Below are positions 58,301 through 64,000 of a stretch of 64,000 nucleotides of DNA, piece after piece. The stretch covers positions 97,920 through 161,919 of the forward strand of contig JAAYQU010000001.1 of the NCBI GenBank assembly GCA_012519055.1, given 5' to 3'. Under the pieces are notes generated by a model. That model searched no databases and was not told where the DNA came from. It saw only the letters and a program-made list of their open reading frames with translations. The first letter of the stretch is position 1. Every line of letters begins with the position of its first letter. The position numbers were made by a program, and so were the translations under genes. This DNA is from Bacteroidales bacterium. GTDB taxonomy: Bacteria > Bacteroidota > Bacteroidia > Bacteroidales > Salinivirgaceae.

Positions 58301-61300
58301 ACAAACCATCATTTCTTGGGTTACGAATACCTATCATTATTGATTTTACCTCAGCCAAACTCGGATTCCCTTTTACTTTTACTCTGTTCTTACCATCAGG
58401 CACAACATATTCGGTCTGAAGATTTATTAAACTTCCCGATTCGGTCATTGCCAAATTACGCTTGTTTTTTACATCGCGTAAAGTTTCGAGTTTTACATCA
58501 AGCATGTTGCTCGATGGCCACACTTGATTACGACCCCATTGATTATCAGGATAAAGACCCGGTGGAGTAATATCTATTGGAATTTCGTACTCGTAGTAGT
58601 TTTCACGAAAATCGGTACCTATCCGTACAAACACATTTATATCATCTTTGTCTAACTGCCCGATATCGGGAATAGCCTCAGCGTGAATAAACATTTTAAG
58701 TTTACCATATCGCCTCATATCCATATCGATATTTTTGTAGACAGCTTTAGCATAACCATCTGGAAGATCTAAAACACGCATTGCAAGAGCCTGCTCGTTA
58801 AGTTGAGCAGATTGAGTACCACCGTAATCTATTTCTCTATCAACTCCCGGTGGCAAAACGTAGTTCACGGGTCTTCTCGAGGCATTCTCTTCAATATTTA
58901 CAGTCAGTATATCAAATGAGGTTTGATCGAGATTTATATTTGGGTTTAAACTTTCCGAGTTTTCATCTAAAACATATTCATAACGTCTCCAATCGCTGCG
59001 AACCAAGTCTAATCGTGCAAAACGTAACACAACCGGTTGATCGAAGCCTGTAAGGAACATTCGCATAAATCTGATTGAACGGAAATCTGCAATTTCACCA
59101 ATCTTATCATCTGGTTTTCTAATTGGAATTTTAAACTGATACCATTTTACCGATTTACTTACCCCGTTGGGCATTTTCATATTTACATTTACAACATCTG
59201 CTATGTTTTTCTTATGTTGCTCTAAGTTTTCTTTTGATAAATCGACTTTATATTGAAAATAGTTTTCTGATTGATTTAACGTAAAATCGTTATTTATATC
59301 TTCACCGTCAGGCAATGATGTTGACTGTGGTGTAAACTGCATGTTTGTATTAACTGGGGTATTATTCTGTGTGCCAGAATAATATCTGTAACGTTCCAAA
59401 ATATTATCGGCAGTTAGAGGATTATCGTCAACACCCGGACCACGAAAATATTTAAAATCATCAGCCGAAGGATCTCTTCTAACCCTTTCTTTTACTGATT
59501 CAGGAATATTTGGATCAGCTAAAAACGGAGCCAAACGTTCTTGAAATTTGGCTAATTCGCCTTCGTTATTTAATCCATCTAAGCCCAAATCCTGATACTG
59601 ACGAGCATTGGCATCAACATCAAATGCATTGGTTGTAGCTTGACGAGTTGAAACTATACCCCATGCTGTTTCTGTAACGTTGATTAACTCGGATGTTTTA
59701 GGTAATCCTTGTTCAAAACTCTTTCTTCCATCTTTCAGGACATCTTCACTAACATCGCCAAGATTGATATATAAAGAGGGGTTATCTGCCATCCGAACAA
59801 TATCATTCTCAGCATCTTCTGCATAAGGGTCCATAAGCCAAAACTCAACAAATTCAACGTTCAGACTTTCAAAGTCAGGCGATGTTATTGCCCGTTGCAT
59901 ACCTCCCCAATTTCGTTCAGGCTCAATCAATTCTCCCTCACTGTTAATTCGTTCGAAATTATAGTTATTACTACCTCGTTGTCTAGGATAGTAGGCAATA
60001 TTTAAAATACTTAGGTTATTATAAAAGCTTTCCTGGTTGTCAACATTCGGAAATAGTTGATTCTCGCGAAATTGACAAGTATAAAGACTCGACATTGCCG
60101 ATTTACTTACTGGCGAACCATTTTCGTAAAACAGTGGGTCTATGATATACCAACTCATATGAGCGACTCTGCTTCTATAATCTAGATCATTTGGTGGCAA
60201 GTTGCTCTCTTCGAAAAGTCGTGGTGTCGAGGCTAAGGACCACTGGTATGGTTGTCTTAAGTCGATATTCGATGTTGCTCCTTCAAAATCGTCAATAAAG
60301 GCTTTGCCCTCTTTATCTATAACTTTATTGTGACCAGGTATTAAATGTGCAAATTCACCCTCTAAAGCTATAGACGAAGGAGCTTTAGTGCTTATTAAAG
60401 GTATTTTATCAACTAATTTTGTTAGGAAGGGCACTTCACTTCTATAGCTTGCATTCAAGCCCCATATAGTGTTATTTATAGGCTCATTACCCAAATTAAC
60501 TTTTTTGGTGAAAGGATTTTCGCGTAAATTGAGAATGGTTGCTCCCATGTTAAATTTACTACCAAAATCGTATGTCATATTAGCACCTATAAGAGTTTTT
60601 GTCTGTATTGAAAACATTGTGTTGCTTTCAAGCTTAATTTGAACAGGGGTTCCACTCTCCATAATCGCAGGATTGGTAATGGTCAATCTACCCATCATGT
60701 AATCGACAGTATAATCACTATTTTCTTGAAGTACTCTTCCTCCGTGCGTTACACTTACAGAGCCTCTTGGAATATTCATTGCATTTAAAAGGATTTCAGC
60801 GCCCCCAGCCGACTTATATTCACCTTTTATCGCAAACTTGTTCTTTTCTGTATTTTGCCGTGCAACTGTCTTAGTTGAATCGTACAATTGCATAAAAACA
60901 TATTTGTCGGCTTCCACCATGGCTTCACTGTTTGATGTTGGACCAAACTTATCTCGCAAATATCTGCCAAATGGCTCAAGAACAGGGAAATAAATCAATC
61001 CACGTTGTTCATCAATTGTCACTCCAGAAACAAAGTCAAACACTCCGTCGCCTTGAGTTGTTCGCTGGTTTTGTTGATCTAAGTTATCAAGGTTTAATAT
61101 TCTTAATAGCTGTATTCCATCAACATTTGGATAATTTGGGGTAGCTAACGAAAAAACTTCACGACCTGTTTTAACATCATTATATACAATATCTAATATA
61201 AAATCTTCTCTGTTGATTTGAAACCCTCCCAAACGATACACGTTTTTCATCATCAGATTCCAGTTGGTATATGATGGACTAAAACTTGTTCCTTTTATCA

Positions 61301-62756
61301 GTTTTACAATAAGTGTCTTAGGAGACTCTATGTCACTTGAAAGCTCGCCTACCGAATTGGTAGAATTGCCATAAGTGTATTTATAAGATACTGCAAGTAC
61401 TTCGTCTGATTTAAGTTGTGTATTTAATGATATGTATCCCAAAACAGTATTAACACGATATTCTGCCGGACTTAGTTTTCTTGCATTCTCAATTATTTCG
61501 TAGTCTCGACCTATGCGAAATCCTTGCGCTTCGAAACCCGCCATCACATTGGCAACTTGAGAAATATCGCGAATTTCAGGAATATCTTTTACCATGTCGT
61601 ACAAAGTATTGGCGGTATTGCGTGGATTGTCAGCCTGACTTGGATTAATGTTAATACTCTGGTTTTGAAGATTCTCAACTCTGTTTTCAGCCAGGTCAAG
61701 AAAAGCAACCAGGTTTCTGGTGTTATCGGTAGTACCTTGTCTATTAAGCACCCAAACCTCGACATTTTGAACTGATATACCCGACTGAATTAATGGAAGA
61801 TTTAACAGTGCATTTTCATAACTGTCGCGAAAATAGTGGTTTAAAAAATAGTGTCGGTTTTCATCATATTCATCAGCCTTGATATCGAACTTGGTTTTTT
61901 GTGCACCACCCTGAACTTCAATGGTTTTTGTTTCACTTTTTTGCTGTGAAAATACCGATGTTATGTTAAACTTTCCAAATTTAAGCTCAGTCAAAACACC
62001 CATAAGAGTCTGATTGCCACGAATCAATGAACTGGTAAGCGGTAACGACACATAACCGGCTTCAATTCGTTGTATAATATCATCTTCGTTACCTTTATAC
62101 CTGATATTTACTTTATTCTCGAAATCAAAAGCAGCTTCGGTGTCGTATTTAATTTCTAATTCAAGATTTTCACCTATTCTACCATTTACGTTAATTTGGA
62201 TATGCTCATCAAAGTCGAAAGTAACATTTCTTCGCATTGGCTCTGGAAGCGAGTAATTATCGGTTTGGTCATACTGGACAGCAAACGTTAAAGAAGCCTG
62301 TCCTCTGACCTTGATATCGATGGTATTACTTCCAAAAATTGTTTCAAAAAATTTGCCGCCAACATATAGCTTTGGTATCAAACCTCCCTGATGTTCAAAG
62401 TTTTCATTTCTCGCCCTCTCCGACCAATAGCTTTTTTCTGCTTTAGAAAAATCGTAATCTACGTACTCTTGGAGTGTCATTCGAACAGGCGGACGATAAT
62501 CTACCTTGCCGTTTATAGTACGTTTCAACAGATATTCTCCTGTAAGTGGATCATATACAACTTCGTCTGTAAGAGATTCTGGCAAATCCATCATCAGCGG
62601 AGATGTAAATTGCGTACTATCATACAACAGGCCACTATCATCTTCAAAGGGGAATACAAGATTTAATGTGTCGCTGCTGTTTACATGTTGAGCAACAGAT
62701 AAAAGGGCATTAATAACAAGAAGGTTTGTTAAAAATATTTTGACAATATGTTTCAA
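55338..62756 (-). CDS. sprA: Type IX secretion translocon SprA
   Basis: A 2472-aa protein; this size with this family pattern identifies SprA (Sov), the very large outer-membrane beta-barrel pore of the type IX system. A signal peptide is present (about 1-22), followed by conserved N-terminal motifs (YVDYDFSKAEKSYWSERARNE, cut here below twenty residues: DYDFSKAEKSYW), long strands with alternating residues, and a C-terminal barrel end (KFGFTVNYRLSE). It lies 20 bp downstream of ruvA, an order also seen in Flavobacterium. The window also carries two likely clients (5.2 kb and 8.6 kb). Other T9SS components (gldKLMN, porV, porU) are not in the window. Confidence 0.96.
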   Translation of the reverse strand: MKHIVKIFLTNLLVINALLSVAQHVNSSDTLNLVFPFEDDSGLLYDSTQFTSPLMMDLPESLTDEVVYDPLTGEYLLKRTINGKVDYRPPVRMTLQEYVDYDFSKAEKSYWSERARNENFEHQGGLIPKLYVGGKFFETIFGSNTIDIKVRGQASLTFAVQYDQTDNYSLPEPMRRNVTFDFDEHIQINVNGRIGENLELEIKYDTEAAFDFENKVNIRYKGNEDDIIQRIEAGYVSLPLTSSLIRGNQTLMGVLTELKFGKFNITSVFSQQKSETKTIEVQGGAQKTKFDIKADEYDENRHYFLNHYFRDSYENALLNLPLIQSGISVQNVEVWVLNRQGTTDNTRNLVAFLDLAENRVENLQNQSININPSQADNPRNTANTLYDMVKDIPEIRDISQVANVMAGFEAQGFRIGRDYEIIENARKLSPAEYRVNTVLGYISLNTQLKSDEVLAVSYKYTYGNSTNSVGELSSDIESPKTLIVKLIKGTSFSPSYTNWNLMMKNVYRLGGFQINREDFILDIVYNDVKTGREVFSLATPNYPNVDGIQLLRILNLDNLDQQNQRTTQGDGVFDFVSGVTIDEQRGLIYFPVLEPFGRYLRDKFGPTSNSEAMVEADKYVFMQLYDSTKTVARQNTEKNKFAIKGEYKSAGGAEILLNAMNIPRGSVSVTHGGRVLQENSDYTVDYMMGRLTITNPAIMESGTPVQIKLESNTMFSIQTKTLIGANMTYDFGSKFNMGATILNLRENPFTKKVNLGNEPINNTIWGLNASYRSEVPFLTKLVDKIPLISTKAPSSIALEGEFAHLIPGHNKVIDKEGKAFIDDFEGATSNIDLRQPYQWSLASTPRLFEESNLPPNDLDYRSRVAHMSWYIIDPLFYENGSPVSKSAMSSLYTCQFRENQLFPNVDNQESFYNNLSILNIAYYPRQRGSNNYNFERINSEGELIEPERNWGGMQRAITSPDFESLNVEFVEFWLMDPYAEDAENDIVRMADNPSLYINLGDVSEDVLKDGRKSFEQGLPKTSELINVTETAWGIVSTRQATTNAFDVDANARQYQDLGLDGLNNEGELAKFQERLAPFLADPNIPESVKERVRRDPSADDFKYFRGPGVDDNPLTADNILERYRYYSGTQNNTPVNTNMQFTPQSTSLPDGEDINNDFTLNQSENYFQYKVDLSKENLEQHKKNIADVVNVNMKMPNGVSKSVKWYQFKIPIRKPDDKIGEIADFRSIRFMRMFLTGFDQPVVLRFARLDLVRSDWRRYEYVLDENSESLNPNINLDQTSFDILTVNIEENASRRPVNYVLPPGVDREIDYGGTQSAQLNEQALAMRVLDLPDGYAKAVYKNIDMDMRRYGKLKMFIHAEAIPDIGQLDKDDINVFVRIGTDFRENYYEYEIPIDITPPGLYPDNQWGRNQVWPSSNMLDVKLETLRDVKNKRNLAMTESGSLINLQTEYVVPDGKNRVKVKGNPSLAEVKSIMIGIRNPRNDGLSKSVEVWINELALTDFANDGGWAAIGRIATQLADFANVTIAGSTSKSGFGSLEQRMQERQMENINQYDISTNVELGKFFPQKANVRIPMYFGYGEIFVMPEYNPLDQDMPLATTLANPNLSRQEKDDLKQIARDYTRRKSLNFTNVKIGKPSQKNRFWEIAHWTFGYSFTDLFMQDPNTEFNSQRRHVGTIGYVFNNRPRVVEPFKSIGFLQNKAFALIKEFNFSYAPTQVSFTTQVERKYNEMLRRNLNNPNQIFNPSYNKDFRWTRGYNLSYNLSRGIKIDFTSNVIAQIDEPEGRLDKEMSDYEKLRDEVIMPSIMKLGTTSDYNHTTKITYNIPINKIPLLGWTSATASYNGRYDWRIGHREGNNPPEFGNQIQNSNNRMLTIGLNFNRLFTSIQYVDNVHKKFKKPLDTRFKEKDLIDVEFTKERIKCQAEEKRQILHKLETIDVTAELKDAEGKTIETEVIVDNANKITIIPKTDVDNGVLVVRGKRERGQSPFSIAMEYLTRISTGLQNVNFSYNEDRGSILNGYKEEANYFLGSNKGFAAPGWAYLFGLTDEEFINRVLDNHWMSSNIDESIVNPYTLTYAKRFTLKATIEPLSDLQITLDWMHNSTSNDTKQYYAIDGVFQQVDGQYVYYNRQSQGNFTHSFNAIRTSFQKVSNKTYRSEAIENFMEYRKIVAWELARYRAVNHQGYDPGTDFEGYPIGYTENSPDVLRSAFKAAFEGTDPKNFEKGPGKIVPAILAAAPNWRIDYKGLSKIKAINKYFRNVTLTHAYVSNYSIGSYQSNPDYIAGPDGFSDIMNIEGTYFIPEFVANSVSFQESFNPLTGVNLTWKNGMNSGVNFKKDRNVALNLTNSTLTEIRSWDFTIRSGYTIKDVPLVFKTKSGGQRKFVSNVNITGDFSIRDNVTYNHQLALNETDLSSTNVSERIAGKTNYAFKIGADYQLSKNLNVRAFYEHTIDNPVVSTYFRTVRAKFGFTVNYRLSE

Positions 62757-62776
62757 AATCCGGATAGTAATATTGT

Positions 62777-63367
62777 TTATAACTGCTTGAGTGAAACCTT
62801 TATAAGATCTTCAACATTGGCAAAAGTCCTATTTTTAAGCTCTTTATTTAAAACTGTTTCTACTGCCTTTTTTGAAAATCCTAACATAACTAATGCAGAT
62901 AACGCTTCATCACGTATAGTATTGTGTGACGGTGCAAACAATTCTTTTTGAGCAGGTGAAGTACCTAATTTATCTTTTAATTCAACAATAATTCGCTGAG
63001 CTGTTTTTAAGCCTATCCCTTTAACTGTTTTTAATACATCTACATCGCCGTTACTTATTGCTATTGTCAGCTCTTCAGGATTCATAGAAGAAAGCATCAT
63101 CCGCGCAGTACTGGGACCAATACCCGAAACTGTAATTAATTGTCTAAAAAGTTGTCTTTCCGAATCTTCAAAAAAACCAAACAAAAGTTGAGCATCTTCG
63201 CGTATTACCTGATGAATATATATTTTTATATCGTCACTACTTCCATTTGACTGAATTGATGAAAAAGTGTTAAGAGTGATATTGATATAGTATCCAATAT
63301 TACCCGTATCTATAACAACAAACGTAGGTGTGATTTGTGAAATACGACCTCTTATAAATTCAAACAT
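62777..63367 (-). CDS. ruvA: Holliday junction branch migration protein RuvA
   Basis: A 196-aa protein with the three RuvA parts: OB-fold domain I (about 1-64), helix-hairpin-helix domain II (about 65-140; VSGIGPSTARMML and VKGIGLKTAQRIIVELKDKL), linker and domain III (about 150-196), which contacts RuvB. ruvB is not adjacent. It leads the transcript into sprA (20-bp gap). Confidence 0.96.
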   Translation of the reverse strand: MFEFIRGRISQITPTFVVIDTGNIGYYINITLNTFSSIQSNGSSDDIKIYIHQVIREDAQLLFGFFEDSERQLFRQLITVSGIGPSTARMMLSSMNPEELTIAISNGDVDVLKTVKGIGLKTAQRIIVELKDKLGTSPAQKELFAPSHNTIRDEALSALVMLGFSKKAVETVLNKELKNRTFANVEDLIKVSLKQL

Positions 63368-63396
63368 AGCGAAATATAGTTACACAATTAAGTTGG

Positions 63397-63404
63397 CAAA
63401 GTTA
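63397..63404 (-). promoter_or_regulatory. -7 box of ruvA
   Basis: On the minus strand TAACTTTG fits TAnnTTTG, 29 bp before the ruvA start. A TTTG occurs only 11 bp further up, so the -33 box is unclear. Confidence 0.4.
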
Positions 63405-63498
63405 TAATTTTTCGTCAAACAATTAAAACTACAGATAAAGTAAAACTAAAATATAAGAGCCTCAGTTAATAAGCTTGTCGAAAAGATCATTACAACAC

Positions 63499-63571
63499 GA
63501 AATACACTGACAGACAGATTATCACTGATAAAGATTAAATAATCATTGTAATCCTTTGCATCCGTGTTATT
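63499..63571. repeat. Degenerate copy of the CACAGATT-type repeat
   Basis: CACTGACAGACAGATT, then TTGTAATCC and ATCCGTGTTAT, in the same order and spacing as blocks in the inverted repeat at 49642-49720, but with several changes. By eye only; the relation is uncertain. Confidence 0.35.
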
Positions 63572-63762
63572 TTTTTAACAAATCATTAACATTTATATCC
63601 CTTCATTATAAGCCCAACATATTTTACTGATATTAAACATATTATAAAAAAATGCGGAAAACACCTAAGATCTCTCCGTAAAAATACCTATTGCACCATA
63701 AAATTATTTTATTTTATTTTACACTATCAAAATGGCAATATATTAACTAAATATCAAGCGTT

Positions 63763-64000
63763 ATGAAAAGAATTTTACTCTCAATTCTATTGTACTTGGC
63801 ACTGTTTGTAACAGCTATAGCACAACAACAAGGCTTTAATTATCAAGCCGCCATACAAAAACAAGATGGCACCACACTTCAAAATCAAGAGGTTAATTTA
63901 CGGATTAGTTTGATTGACCAAAGCGGCAATACCGTATATTACTCTGAAACACAAAACAGTACTACCAACAATCTTGGTATAGTTAACTTAATAGTAGGGC
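63763..64000 (+). CDS. Secreted protein, 5' end only
   Basis: The gene continues past the right edge. The first 79 residues show a signal peptide (about 1-20, ending AIAQQ) and FNYQAAIQKQDGTTLQNQEVNLRI, the start of the common Bacteroidota exported-protein module with an Ig-like fold (also met in type IX clients and tail-fibre-like proteins). Function unknown; the C-terminus that would decide sorting is outside. Confidence 0.75.
   Translation, partial: MKRILLSILLYLALFVTAIAQQQGFNYQAAIQKQDGTTLQNQEVNLRISLIDQSGNTVYYSETQNSTTNNLGIVNLIVG

Larger units (their letters stand above)
63368..63762. other. 395-bp gene-free gap with a degenerate repeat
   Basis: Holds the ruvA promoter and, at about 63499-63571, a degenerate copy of CACAGATT/ATCCGTG-type repeat blocks like those at 49.65 kb. 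Beyond these, only A/T-rich sequence; no ORF or RNA gene was recognised. Confidence 0.45.

Overview
The window is AT-rich, gene-dense chromosomal DNA from a member of the Bacteroidota, probably a Bacteroidales or Marinilabiliales-type anaerobe or facultative anaerobe. The evidence for this is the type IX secretion translocon gene sprA next to ruvA, two proteins with C-terminal type IX sorting domains, a TonB-dependent receptor with an N-terminal carboxypeptidase-like domain, Bacteroidota-style -7 boxes (TAnnTTTG), an unusually long AtpB with its own signal peptide, a very short AtpC, and an F-type ATPase cluster in the Bacteroidota arrangement. An MqnC-like protein suggests menaquinone is made by the futalosine route. 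No phage, insertion sequence, CRISPR array, rRNA operon or convincing intact tRNA was seen.

Layout. 1-8.5 kb: 3' end of a nucleotide cyclase fused to an HD domain, a small membrane ORF, pdxA-pepA, mqnC, a secreted thioredoxin-like type IX client, folK, and an aspartase with an N-terminal cyclic-nucleotide-binding-type domain. 8.6-17.8 kb: a large secreted M14 carboxypeptidase, recQ, then kdsD with a lipoprotein and a polyprenyl-phosphate sugar transferase, and convergent ispD. 18-22.6 kb: an orphan sensor kinase, then DUF177-rpmF-plsX-fabH-bactofilin. 22.8-34.6 kb: the ATP synthase region, ordered I-like, B, E, F, H, A, G, then an RND/MMPL exporter, a sugar-nucleotide epimerase and a polyprenyl diphosphate synthase, then D, C. 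34.6-38.7 kb: a GT9 glycosyltransferase, a U32 protein and an O-antigen-ligase-like protein. 38.7-45.4 kb (minus strand): TonB receptor, Crp/Fnr regulator, M23 peptidase and two tandem YitT paralogues. 45.5-55.3 kb: leuS, ychF, galE with a DUF2851 gene, an unknown secreted protein, a candidate structured RNA, tyrS and a NUDIX hydrolase. 55.3-64 kb: sprA and ruvA, and the start of a secreted protein cut by the right edge.

Most of this is housekeeping and cell-envelope biology. LPS/exopolysaccharide functions (kdsD, sugar transferase, GT9, O-antigen ligase, galE, epimerase), isoprenoid and lipid precursors (ispD, polyprenyl synthase, plsX, fabH) and type IX secretion recur. I found no clear defence island or evident new multi-gene system. 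The parts most worth a second look are the aspartase-cNMP fusion, the 15-bp hairpin between atpE and atpF, the lipid/envelope genes between atpG and atpD, the tandem YitT genes with homogenised 3' ends, the structured RNA candidate near 53.05 kb, and the M23 peptidase with an HxD instead of HxH zinc motif.
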